Positions 23,709-31,474 of a DNA stretch of 57,676 nucleotides are shown piece after piece; within the stretch, counting starts at the first letter, position 1, and the number at the start of each line of letters is the position of its first letter. Source of the DNA: Acidimicrobiaceae bacterium (GTDB lineage: Bacteria; Actinomycetota; Acidimicrobiia; Acidimicrobiales; Aldehydirespiratoraceae). The notes beneath the pieces were generated by a model. It was given only the letters and a program-made list of their open reading frames with translations, was not told where the DNA came from and ran no database searches. Location of the stretch: contig VYBO01000083.1 in assembly GCA_009844405.1 (NCBI GenBank), forward strand, positions 1 through 57,676, in the 5' to 3' direction. The position numbers and the translations under genes are program-made.

Positions 23709-25370
23709 ATGGCGGTGCGGGTGCCAGTGCTTGTCGCGGTTGCGTGGCCCTACGCGTCCGGGAGCCGGCACCTCGGCCACCTCGCTGGGGCCTACCTTCC
23801 GGCGGATGTCTACGCCCGCTACCAGCGGCTGGCCGGCAACGACGTTCTCATGGTCAGCGGGTCCGACGTGCACGGCACGCCGATCACTGTGCGGGCTGAC
23901 GCCGAAGGGGTGACGCCGTCGGAGATCGTCGAGCGCTACCACTCGGAGTTCTGCGACCAGTGGGAGATGCTCGGCATCTCGTGGGACCTCTACACCACCA
24001 CCGGCACGCGCAACCATGCCGAGGTCACCCAGGACATGTTCCTGGTCCAACTGAAGAACGGCCATATCGACAAGCGGGTGTCCGAGCAGTTCTACGACCC
24101 CGTCGGCGAGCGCTTCCTGCCCGACCGCTACATCGAGGGCACCTGCCCGCGCTGCGGCTACGGGGCGGCCCGCGGCGACCAGTGCGAGCACTGCGGCTCC
24201 ACCCTGGACGCCACCGATCTGATCGAGCCCCGCTCCAGGATCAGCGGGGCCGTGCCCGAACTGCGGCCCACCGAGCACTTCTACTACCGCTACTCGGACT
24301 TCACCGAGAGGGTCGCCGACTGGCTCAAGACCCGCCGGGGATGGAGGCCCCACGTTCTCAACTCGTCCTTCGGCTGGACCAACGAGGGATTGAAGGACCG
24401 GGCCATAACCCGGGACCTGGACTGGGGGGTCGAGCTCCCCGTCGACGATCTGGGCGAGGAAAAGCGCATCTACGTCTGGTACGACGCGGTGATCGGCTAC
24501 CTGTCGGCGTCCAAGGAATGGGCGGCCCGCCAAGGCGATCCCGACGCCTGGAAGCGCTGGTGGCACAACGACGAGTCCCGCCACCTCTACTTCGTCGGGA
24601 AGGACAACATCCCGTTCCACGCCATGCTCTGGCCCGCGCAGCTGATGGGCTACGGCGGTCTGCACCTGCCTGACAACGTGCCCGCCAACCAGTACGTGAC
24701 CTTCTCCGGGGCGAAGATGGCCGCCGGCCGGGGCGTCGGCCTGGCCATCGGCGAGGGTCTCCGCCTCTTCGAGCCCGACGCGCTGCGCTACGCCCTCGCC
24801 GCGGCCCTGCCCGAGCACGCCGACACCGAGGTCTCCATCGAGGAGATCGCCCGGCGAATCAACGACGAGTTGGTCGCCACCTGGGGCAACCTCGTGAACC
24901 GGGTGCTGTCGTTGGCCCAGTCGGCGCTGGGGGGCGCGGTCCCGAAAGTAGGGGAGCGGCACTCCTCCGACGCCGCCCTGCTGTCGGCCGCCGACGACGC
25001 CTTGCGCGAGGAGGCCGACTGCATCGAGCGGGTGGAGCTGCGGGCCGGGCTCCGCTGCGCCATGGAGGCAGCCGCCAGGGTGAACGCCTACCTCAACTCG
25101 AATGAGCCGTGGAAGCTGGCCTCCGCGGACCCGGACCGCGCCGCCGCGGTGCTGGTGACCGCGCTGGAGGCGATGGCCGGAGTGCGCACCGGACTGGCCC
25201 CGTACCTGCCGTTCTCGACGGCGGCTCTCGACGACCTGTTCGGCCCGGTCGAACGCTGGGAGCGCCCGGCCGTGCCGCCGGGCACGCGACTGCCCAAGGC
25301 TGAGCCCCTGTTCGCCAAGGTGGACCTGGACGCCATGGATCTTGCCGGCGACGGCGCGGAACCGGACTGA
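23709..25370 (+). CDS. metG: Methionyl-tRNA synthetase
   Basis: 553-aa class I aminoacyl-tRNA synthetase. HIGH-like site HLGHLAG (about 23), zinc-binding knuckle CPRCG and CEHCG (about 144-160), KRIYVWYDAVIGYL, and the anticodon-binding helix ELVATWGNLVNRVL. The KMSKS loop is unusual: it reads GAKMAAGRGVG (KMAAG at 24714-24728), so both serines and the second lysine of the consensus are missing. No C-terminal tRNA-binding domain. It heads the order metG-tatD-rpf-ksgA. Confidence 0.95.
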   Translation: MAVRVPVLVAVAWPYASGSRHLGHLAGAYLPADVYARYQRLAGNDVLMVSGSDVHGTPITVRADAEGVTPSEIVERYHSEFCDQWEMLGISWDLYTTTGTRNHAEVTQDMFLVQLKNGHIDKRVSEQFYDPVGERFLPDRYIEGTCPRCGYGAARGDQCEHCGSTLDATDLIEPRSRISGAVPELRPTEHFYYRYSDFTERVADWLKTRRGWRPHVLNSSFGWTNEGLKDRAITRDLDWGVELPVDDLGEEKRIYVWYDAVIGYLSASKEWAARQGDPDAWKRWWHNDESRHLYFVGKDNIPFHAMLWPAQLMGYGGLHLPDNVPANQYVTFSGAKMAAGRGVGLAIGEGLRLFEPDALRYALAAALPEHADTEVSIEEIARRINDELVATWGNLVNRVLSLAQSALGGAVPKVGERHSSDAALLSAADDALREEADCIERVELRAGLRCAMEAAARVNAYLNSNEPWKLASADPDRAAAVLVTALEAMAGVRTGLAPYLPFSTAALDDLFGPVERWERPAVPPGTRLPKAEPLFAKVDLDAMDLAGDGAEPD

Positions 25371-25384
25371 GGGGGCGTGGTTGC

Positions 25385-26143
25385 GTGGCCTGGGCCGATC
25401 ACCATTGCCATCTCCCGGCCGGGGAGGCGGCGGGCCCGGTGATCGCCGATGGGCGCGCCGCGGGAGTCGGCCTGTTGGTCACGGTGGGCACAGATGTGCA
25501 AGACTCCTGCCGAGCGATCTTGGTTGCCGAGGCCCACGAGGGGGTGTGGGCCACTGCGGGCGTGCATCCCCACGAGGCCTCCGGCGGTCTGGGCGGATTG
25601 GAGGCTCTGATGGCGCGGCCTGAAGTGGTGGCTGTGGGCGAGGCCGGACTCGACTACCACTACGACCACTCGCCGCGTCCCGTTCAGCGCCAGGTCTTCG
25701 CGGCCCAGGTGGACCTGGCCAACCGCAGGGACCTGCCGCTGGTGGTCCACTCCCGGTCGGCATGGGACGACACGCTCGCCGTGCTCGACCGCGAGGGAAT
25801 CCCATCGCGGACAGTGATGCACTGCTTCACCGGGGGACCCGAGGAGGCAGAGGAGTGCCTGCGACGGGGCGCGGTCCTGTCGTTCTCGGGGATCGTCACC
25901 TTCCCCAACGCATCCGAGGTGCGCGACGCGGCCCGGATCTGCCCGCTCGACCGCCTGATGGTCGAGACCGACAGCCCGTACCTGGCTCCTGTGCCGCACC
26001 GCGGCAAGGCGAACCGGCCTGCGCTGGTGGGCGTCGTGGGGGCGGCGGTCGCCGAGGCGAAGGGCCTCGACGTCGCCGACGTGGAGCAGGCCGCCTGGGC
26101 GACAACCCGCTCGTTCTACGGACTCGATCAGGAGGTCGACTGA
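25385..26143 (+). CDS. tatD: TatD family metal-dependent DNase
   Basis: 252-aa TIM-barrel hydrolase. Metal ligands: DHHCHL at the N-terminus, GEAGLDYHYD (about 79), VVHSRSA, MHCFTGG, and the terminal ETDSPYLAP. TatD proteins have 3'-5' exonuclease activity and are linked to DNA repair and quality control. The GTG at 25385 gives the family N-terminus. A good AGGAGG at its 3' end serves the next gene. It is encoded between metG and the Rpf-like gene. Confidence 0.92.
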   Translation: MAWADHHCHLPAGEAAGPVIADGRAAGVGLLVTVGTDVQDSCRAILVAEAHEGVWATAGVHPHEASGGLGGLEALMARPEVVAVGEAGLDYHYDHSPRPVQRQVFAAQVDLANRRDLPLVVHSRSAWDDTLAVLDREGIPSRTVMHCFTGGPEEAEECLRRGAVLSFSGIVTFPNASEVRDAARICPLDRLMVETDSPYLAPVPHRGKANRPALVGVVGAAVAEAKGLDVADVEQAAWATTRSFYGLDQEVD

Positions 26144-26144
26144 G

Positions 26145-26834
26145 ATGGGCGCCCGGGGCCGGGGCGCTCGGGTGGGGCTGGCCGGCACGATCATCGGCGC
26201 CGTGCTGGTGCTGGCAGGCGCGACGGCGGCGGCCCAGCCTCTGCCGTCGACGGCCTCCGCCGAAGTCGAAGCCGTCGACGTGGCGGACTTCGAGGAACGG
26301 GCCCAGCGGTGGGCCGAGGCACGCCGTCGGGCCCGCGAGGAGGCCCTCCGGAAGGCCGAGGAACTGGCCAACGCCAACAGGAGCACGACCTCCACGACGA
26401 CGACCACGACCCGACCGCCGGCCACGACGACCACGATCCGGCCCCGGGCCGCGACGACCACCACCACGACCACGACTACTACGACGACGACTACTACGAC
26501 GACGATCGCATCCGTGACGCCGACCACACCCCCCGGCGCCGGCGCTGTCAAGCATCCGATACCGGCGGGAACCACCGAGGCGCAGTGGCACGCCCTGCGG
26601 CAGTGCGAATCGACGCAGAACTACCGGGCTGTGAGCAGGAGCGGCCGATACCGCGGCGCCTACCAGTTCTCGATCCGTACCTGGGACTGGGTCGCGGGGA
26701 TGCACTACCCGGAGCTGGTCGGGGTCGATCCCATAGACGCCTCGCCCTCGGATCAGGACAAGATGGCCTACCAGCTCTACGAGATCAACGGCTGGGACCC
26801 CTGGCCCACCTGCAGGAAGAGGCTGCCCTCCTGA
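26145..26834 (+). CDS. Resuscitation-promoting-factor-like transglycosylase-domain protein
   Basis: 229-aa exported protein. A signal-anchor (about 11-31) is followed by a charged helical stretch, a long threonine run (about 81-122) with few prolines, and a C-terminal lysozyme-like domain (about 143-229) with WHALRQCESTQNYRAV (catalytic-type Glu in CES), YRGAYQFSIRTWDWV and the final NGWDPWPTC. Rpf-type enzymes cleave peptidoglycan and promote growth of dormant cells. GGAGG lies 11 nt before the ATG, over the tatD stop. The threonine linker is likely extracellular and may be glycosylated. Confidence 0.88.
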   Translation: MGARGRGARVGLAGTIIGAVLVLAGATAAAQPLPSTASAEVEAVDVADFEERAQRWAEARRRAREEALRKAEELANANRSTTSTTTTTTRPPATTTTIRPRAATTTTTTTTTTTTTTTTTIASVTPTTPPGAGAVKHPIPAGTTEAQWHALRQCESTQNYRAVSRSGRYRGAYQFSIRTWDWVAGMHYPELVGVDPIDASPSDQDKMAYQLYEINGWDPWPTCRKRLPS

Positions 26835-26863
26835 CCCATACCGAGTCGGAGCTGAGGGCGCTC

Positions 26864-27664
26864 ATGGAACGCTTCTGCGTGTCGCCGCGGCGGTCCTTCG
26901 GCCAGAATTTCGTGGCCGATCCCAACACGGTGCGGCGCATTGCCCGGCTCAGCGGAGCAGGCCCGGCAGACCGGGTGCTGGAAATCGGGGCGGGGCTCGG
27001 CTCGCTCACCTTGGCGCTGGCCGAGACGGGCGCCGCGGTGCGGGCCGTGGAGGTCGACTCCGGTCTCGCGGCGGCACTGCGCGAGGTGGTGGCCGAAGCG
27101 GGCGCCCGCCGCGTCGAAGTGGTCGAGGGCGACGCGGCGGCCCTGGACCTCGACGACGTTCTGGAGGGATCCGACCGATGGATGCTTGTGGCCAACCTGC
27201 CCTACAACATCGCCACCGGGCTCGTCGTCGACCTGCTGCACGACGCGGCCGCCATTTCGGTGATGGTGGTGATGGTGCAGCGCGAGGTGGGGGAGCGGCT
27301 CACCGCTCCGCCCGGATCGCGGGCCCGGGGCGTCCCCAGCGTCTTCGTGGAGCAGCAGGGAGCGGCCCGGGTGGTGGCCAAGGTCCCGGCCTCGGTCTTC
27401 CGGCCCCGGCCGAAGGTCGAGTCGGTGGTGGTCCGGATCGAGCGACACCGGAGTGCGGATGCCCTGCCGATGCCGCCGGAGGCCGACGCACGCTTCGACC
27501 TGCTGGTGCGGACCGGCTTCGGTCAGCGGCGCAAGATGCTGCGCCGCTCGCTGGCCGGCCTGGTCGGCGCCGACGGGTTCGCTGCCGCGGGCGTGGACCC
27601 GGCCGCTCGCCCCGAGGCGCTCTCCGTCGATCAGTGGATCCGCCTGGCCCGAACCGGGCTGTAG
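26864..27664 (+). CDS. ksgA: 16S rRNA (adenine-1518/1519 N6) dimethyltransferase
   Basis: SAM methyltransferase that dimethylates two adenosines in helix 45 of 16S rRNA. Motifs: SFGQNFVADPNTV, LEIGAGLGSLTLAL (motif I), VEVDSGLAAAL, LVANLPYNIAT (the catalytic NLPY) and FRPRPKVESVVVRI. I give the ATG at 26864. Homologues usually begin about 11 residues earlier, which would need the CTG at 26831 overlapping the stop of the Rpf-like gene (CTGA). A dispersed repeat starts 13 bp after its stop. Confidence 0.95.
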   Translation: MERFCVSPRRSFGQNFVADPNTVRRIARLSGAGPADRVLEIGAGLGSLTLALAETGAAVRAVEVDSGLAAALREVVAEAGARRVEVVEGDAAALDLDDVLEGSDRWMLVANLPYNIATGLVVDLLHDAAAISVMVVMVQREVGERLTAPPGSRARGVPSVFVEQQGAARVVAKVPASVFRPRPKVESVVVRIERHRSADALPMPPEADARFDLLVRTGFGQRRKMLRRSLAGLVGADGFAAAGVDPAARPEALSVDQWIRLARTGL

Positions 27665-27676
27665 CCGATCAGCCAT

Positions 27677-27814
27677 GAGGCCCCAGCGGAAAGACGGGCG
27701 ACCCGGCCCATACGGGGCGGGGCCGTGGCCCGAGCGGCCCGTGAGCGAAGCGAACAAGAGCGGGAATGACCACTCTGCGACGTGATCGGCCGCCGATCAA
27801 TCCGCGCTCGCTCC
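27677..27814 (+). repeat. Full-length dispersed repeat element; contains 43-bp copy 4
   Basis: About 138 bp; the 43-bp core is at 27721-27763. Opposite orientation to the elements at 18838 and 55870. One end starts 13 bp after the ksgA stop; the other end overlaps the last codons and the stop of the molybdenum hydroxylase (stop at 27797-27799). Confidence 0.9.
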
Positions 27815-30097
27815 AAAGGCAGAGTGCTCGGCTGCGGCGATGGCCCGCCAGACCCGCTGGGGCGTGAACGGCATGTCCAGGTGGTCGATGCCCAGCGGCG
27901 CCAGGGCGTCGAGCACGGCGGACTGCACCGCCGGGGTGGATCCGATCGTGCCCGATTCGCCGACGCCCTTGGCACCGAGCGGGTTGAGCGGCGTCGGCGT
28001 CTCGGTATGGGCCGTCTCGAAGCGGGGCAGCTCCGAGGCGGCCGGGATCGCATAGTCGGCGAAGTTGGTGTTGCGGGGATTGCCGTCGGAGCCGTAGGTC
28101 GTCTCCTCGTACAGGGCCTGCGAGATCCCGGTGGCCACCCCTCCGTGGACCTGCCCCTGCACCAGCAGCGGGTTGAGGATCCGGCCGCAGTCGTCGACCG
28201 CGACGTGGCGCAGCACCCGCGAGTCGCCGGTGTCGGCGTCGATCTCCACGACCGACACATGGGCGCCGAACGGGTAGCTTGCCCCGCCCTGGTTGAAGTC
28301 GGTCTCGGCGGCCAGCCCCCCGGGCTCGACCCCGGCCGGCAGGTCGTCGGACGCCGCGGCCGCGGCCAGATCGGCCCACGACACCGTCCTGGCGGGCACT
28401 CCGGCCACGGCCAGGCCTCCGGGGGCCACCACTATGTCGCCGCGGTCGGCCTCCAGCAGGCCGGCCGCGAGGCGCCGAGCCGTCTCGAGGACCTCGTTGG
28501 CGGCGGCGAACACCGCGCTGCCGCCGATCTGCAGCGAACGTGACGCCACTGTGCCGGTGCCCCGCGGCACCTCGCCGGTGTCGCTGTGGATCACCCTGAC
28601 CTGCTCGGCGGGCACGCCAAGGACCTCCCCCAGTACCTGGGAGAAGGCGGTGGCGTGCCCCTGGCCGTGGGAGGCGGTGCCCACCCGGGCGGTGATGGTG
28701 CCGTCGAGCTCGACGGTGACCGATCCGAACTCGTTGAACAGCCCGCCCGCGGTCACCTCCACATAGGAGGACACCCCGATGCCGAGCAGCTTCCGGCTGC
28801 CGCCGGCGCGCCGGCGCGCCTGCTCAGCCCTCAGCTCGTCGTACCCGGCCGTCTCCAGGGCCAGCTCGAGGGCACGGGCATACTCGCCGCAGTCCATGTT
28901 GGCGCCGGTGGGCGTGGTGAGGGGAAAGTCGGTGGGCGCGAGCAGATTGCGCCGCCGCAGCTCGGCGGGGTCGATCCCCAGCTTGCCTGCGGCCAGGTCG
29001 ATGATCCGCTCCAGCGTCACGGTCGCTTCGGGGCGGCCAGCCCCCCGGAAGGCCCCCACCGGCGTGGTGTTGGTGATTGCGGCGGCCGCCTCGTAGTGGA
29101 CGGCGGGAATGCGGTAGGGCCCCGACGCCATCAACATGGTGTAGGAGGGCAGGATCGCACCGATGGCCGGGTAGGCGCCCACATTGGCGGTGACGTTGAT
29201 CCTGATCCAGCGGAACGTTCCGTCGGCGCTGAGGCCGAGCTCGACATCGTGCACGTGGTCCCGGCCCTGGCTCATGTTGACGAGGTTCTCGCTGCGAGTC
29301 TCGACCCACTTGACGGGCCGTCCCAGGCGCCGGGCCAGCCACGTCACCATGATGAACTCCGGGTACACGACGGCCTTGGGGCCGAAGCCGCCGCCCACCG
29401 CCGGGGCGATCACCCTCACCTCCTGCGGGGGCGCTTCGAGGGCCGCGGCCACCATGTCGCGCACCTCGTGGGGCCGCTGCGAAGTGCACCACAGCGTCAC
29501 GGCTGCACCGCGGTCGCCGTTGGCGGGTGCGGCCAGCGCGGCGGACGGCTCGATGGGGGCCCCCGACATCCGATGGTTGACGAAGCGGGCCGTCACCACC
29601 TCGTCGTGGCCTGACATGGCGTCGGGGTCGGCCGTGCTGGCGAACACGATGGCCTGGTTGGACCCGTGAGCCTCGATCACCACCGGGGCGTCGGGCTCCA
29701 GGGCCTCGAACGGGTCGGTCACCGCGGGAAGGGGGTCGTAGTCGACCTCCACCAGCTCGGCCGCATCCACCGCGGCGGCGCGAGACTCGGCCACCACGGC
29801 CGCGATCGCGTCGCCCACATAGCGGGCCTTGTCCGTCAGCGGCAGCCGGGTCAGCTCAGGCGGGAGCATGGTGAACAACTGCTGGGGGGCGATCGGCACG
29901 TCCGCGGCCGTGTACACGCCGACGACTCCGGGAGCCGACCGCGCCGCTTCGGCGTCGACGGACGCGATGCGGGCGTGGGCCATCACTGAGCGCACGAAGA
30001 CGACGTGCACCGTGCTGGGCGGCGTCATGTCGCCCACGTAGCGAGCCTCGCCGGTGAGCAGATCAGGGTCCTCTCTCCGCAGCACGGCATTGCCCAT
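27797..30097 (-). CDS. Molybdenum hydroxylase large subunit (xanthine dehydrogenase / form II CoxL family)
   Basis: 766-aa molybdopterin-binding subunit. The N-terminal Ald_Xan_dh domain starts LRREDPDLLTGEARYVGDM; the cofactor part has GGGFGPKAVVYPEF, GAFRGAGRPEAT (the AYRGAGR-type loop of form II, not the AYRCSFR loop of true CO dehydrogenases) and the catalytic Glu in GAKGVGESGT near the C-terminus. It needs FAD and 2Fe-2S partner subunits, none of which are nearby. Start: ATG at 30097; 30178 is possible but would overlap ispE. The last residues and the stop lie in a dispersed repeat. It splits the usual ksgA-ispE order. The substrate is unknown. Confidence 0.9.
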   Translation of the reverse strand: MGNAVLRREDPDLLTGEARYVGDMTPPSTVHVVFVRSVMAHARIASVDAEAARSAPGVVGVYTAADVPIAPQQLFTMLPPELTRLPLTDKARYVGDAIAAVVAESRAAAVDAAELVEVDYDPLPAVTDPFEALEPDAPVVIEAHGSNQAIVFASTADPDAMSGHDEVVTARFVNHRMSGAPIEPSAALAAPANGDRGAAVTLWCTSQRPHEVRDMVAAALEAPPQEVRVIAPAVGGGFGPKAVVYPEFIMVTWLARRLGRPVKWVETRSENLVNMSQGRDHVHDVELGLSADGTFRWIRINVTANVGAYPAIGAILPSYTMLMASGPYRIPAVHYEAAAAITNTTPVGAFRGAGRPEATVTLERIIDLAAGKLGIDPAELRRRNLLAPTDFPLTTPTGANMDCGEYARALELALETAGYDELRAEQARRRAGGSRKLLGIGVSSYVEVTAGGLFNEFGSVTVELDGTITARVGTASHGQGHATAFSQVLGEVLGVPAEQVRVIHSDTGEVPRGTGTVASRSLQIGGSAVFAAANEVLETARRLAAGLLEADRGDIVVAPGGLAVAGVPARTVSWADLAAAAASDDLPAGVEPGGLAAETDFNQGGASYPFGAHVSVVEIDADTGDSRVLRHVAVDDCGRILNPLLVQGQVHGGVATGISQALYEETTYGSDGNPRNTNFADYAIPAASELPRFETAHTETPTPLNPLGAKGVGESGTIGSTPAVQSAVLDALAPLGIDHLDMPFTPQRVWRAIAAAEHSAFGASAD

Positions 30098-30153
30098 GAA
30101 CGAGCCTGAAGGCAAGGTTCTCTCCCTCTCGGTGCGGTGCAACCCGTGGACTG

Positions 30154-30159
30154 TAGCTT
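30154..30159 (+). promoter_or_regulatory. Candidate -10 box (TAGCTT) of ispE
   Basis: Ends 6 nt before the ispE GTG; consistent with leaderless initiation. Confidence 0.45.
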
Positions 30160-30165
30160 CGCGGT

Positions 30166-30897
30166 GTGATCGAGGCATCCGCGCCGGCCAAGCTGACGCT
30201 CAGTCTGCGGATCACCGGCGTGCGGCCGGACGGCTATCACACCGTCGACGCCGAGATGGCGACGCTCGACTTCTCCGACCGTCTCGAGATCGTGGCGGGC
30301 AGGTCCGGCTTGCGAATGCTCGATGAGGCCGGGAACGAGTTGCGCGGCGTGGCCCGGCCCGGCCAGAACCTCGTCGAGCGTGCCCTGGCGCTGTGCGGCC
30401 GGCAGGCGCAGGTCACCGTGCACAAGCGGATCCCGGTCGGGGCCGGGCTGGGGGGCGGCTCGGCCGATGCGGCCGCGGTGCTGCGCTGGGCCGGGTTCGG
30501 CGACGCCGCCGCGACGGCGTCGATCGGCGCGGATGTGGCGTTCTGCCTGGCCGGCGGCCGGGCCCGGGTGCGGGGCGTCGGCGAGATCGTCGATCGGCTG
30601 CCCTACGTCTGCGAGCAGTACACCCTGCTGCTGGCGCCGCTGGCGTGCGACACCGCCGCCGTGTACGCGGCGTGGGACGAGTTGGGCGGCCCCGCAGGCG
30701 AGCACGATAACGACCTGGAGCCCGCCGCGCTGCGGGTCGTGCCCGAGTTGGCGGTGTGGCGCGACCGGCTGGGCGATTCAACCGGGATGACGCCACAGCT
30801 GGCCGGGAGTGGCAGCACCTGGTTCGTCGCCGGCGCCCACCCGGGGCCGGGCCGTATCGTGGCCACCACCACCGAAGCGGCCGCTGCGAGCCTCTGA
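30166..30897 (+). CDS. ispE: 4-diphosphocytidyl-2-C-methyl-D-erythritol kinase
   Basis: GHMP kinase of the non-mevalonate isoprenoid pathway. Start ASAPAKLTLSLRITGVRPDGYH is the IspE signature; the ATP loop is PVGAGLGGGSADAAAVL (about 89). At 243 aa it is shorter than the usual 280-310, mainly between the ATP loop and the C-terminal AGSGSTWF motif, but both ends are intact. It begins with GTG. Normally next to ksgA; here a molybdenum hydroxylase gene lies between. glmU, often downstream, is missing. Confidence 0.93.
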   Translation: MIEASAPAKLTLSLRITGVRPDGYHTVDAEMATLDFSDRLEIVAGRSGLRMLDEAGNELRGVARPGQNLVERALALCGRQAQVTVHKRIPVGAGLGGGSADAAAVLRWAGFGDAAATASIGADVAFCLAGGRARVRGVGEIVDRLPYVCEQYTLLLAPLACDTAAVYAAWDELGGPAGEHDNDLEPAALRVVPELAVWRDRLGDSTGMTPQLAGSGSTWFVAGAHPGPGRIVATTTEAAAASL

Positions 30898-30920
30898 GGG
30901 ACTGGTGGGAGTGCCGGCGG

Positions 30921-31006
30921 CTACTTGCGCCGCTGGTGCCGGGTGCGCTGGAGCATCAACTGATTGCGCCTACTTGCGCCGCTGGTGCCGGGTGCGCCGG
31001 AGCATC
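30921..31006 (-). repeat. Duplicated 3' end of the bS22 gene
   Basis: 37 bp (30921-30957) repeat the last 12 codons of bS22 (30970-31006) with one mismatch. On the minus strand the extra copy follows the real stop codon after 12 bp and would encode MLQRTRHQRRK plus a stop. It is a partial tandem duplication of a gene tail. Confidence 0.88.
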
Positions 31007-31062
31007 TTCTTGTGCTTCTTTTTGCGCATGCGCTTGCGGCGCTTCTTGATGAGCGATCCCAC
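30970..31062 (-). CDS. 30S ribosomal protein bS22 (AURKAIP1/COX24 domain)
   Basis: 30-aa very basic peptide: starts MGSLIKKRRKRMRKKKHKKM and ends RTRHQRRK. It matches the actinobacterial micro-protein bS22 of the small subunit (AURKAIP1/COX24 domain, usual length about 33). GTG start at 31062. Too small for most gene finders. Convergent with ispE; the duplicated tail lies between them. Confidence 0.9.
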   Translation of the reverse strand: MGSLIKKRRKRMRKKKHKKMLRRTRHQRRK

Positions 31063-31158
31063 GGGGCGTGAACCCTACCGGGGCAGGCGGCCGAACACGC
31101 GTCCGTACGGGAGCGAGCGCGAACGGTTGAGAGCCTGCGCTCCCCAGCGTTGTCACTC

Positions 31159-31201
31159 CCGCTCTTGTTCGCTGCGCTCACGGGCCGCGCGGGCCACGGC
31201 C
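31159..31201 (-). repeat. Dispersed 43-bp repeat, copy 5
   Basis: Reverse copy in the gap between bS22 and tRNA-Gln, with a GCGCGGGCC variant of the usual GCTCGGGCC. The flanks do not extend to the 140-bp form. Confidence 0.88.
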
Positions 31202-31291
31202 TCGCTCGACTCCTACGGGTCACTCCCAACCGCTCGGCCTCTGGGCTCGCTAGTGTTTGATCGGGCTGTCCGCCGCCCGGGCGGGCGCCGA

Positions 31292-31364
31292 TGGCCGGTA
31301 GTTCAACTGGTAGAACGTCGGACTTTGGCTCCGGATGTTGCAGGTTCGAGTCCTGCCCGGCCAG
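31292..31364 (+). tRNA. tRNA-Gln (TTG)
   Basis: 73-nt cloverleaf. Acceptor TGGCCGG pairs with CCGGCCA (7 bp); D stem GTTC/GAAC; anticodon loop CTTTGGC with TTG at positions 34-36; T arm GCAGG-TTCGAGT-CCTGC; discriminator G. CCA is not encoded. It sits upstream of prs, a common actinobacterial order. Confidence 0.95.
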
Positions 31365-31458
31365 CATCCCTCCCGCAGTGACGGCTGTTCCGCACACCCC
31401 CTGAAGTAGCGCTTCTGTCGAATCGGGCCTTGCCCCGCCCGGCATCGCGTCACCGTCC

Positions 31459-31464
31459 TACAAT
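31459..31464 (+). promoter_or_regulatory. Candidate -10 box (TACAAT) of prs
   Basis: Ends 10 nt before the ATG at 31475 and overlaps the in-frame ATG at 31463. This argues against the upstream start. Confidence 0.5.
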
Positions 31465-31474
31465 GCCCGTCGCC

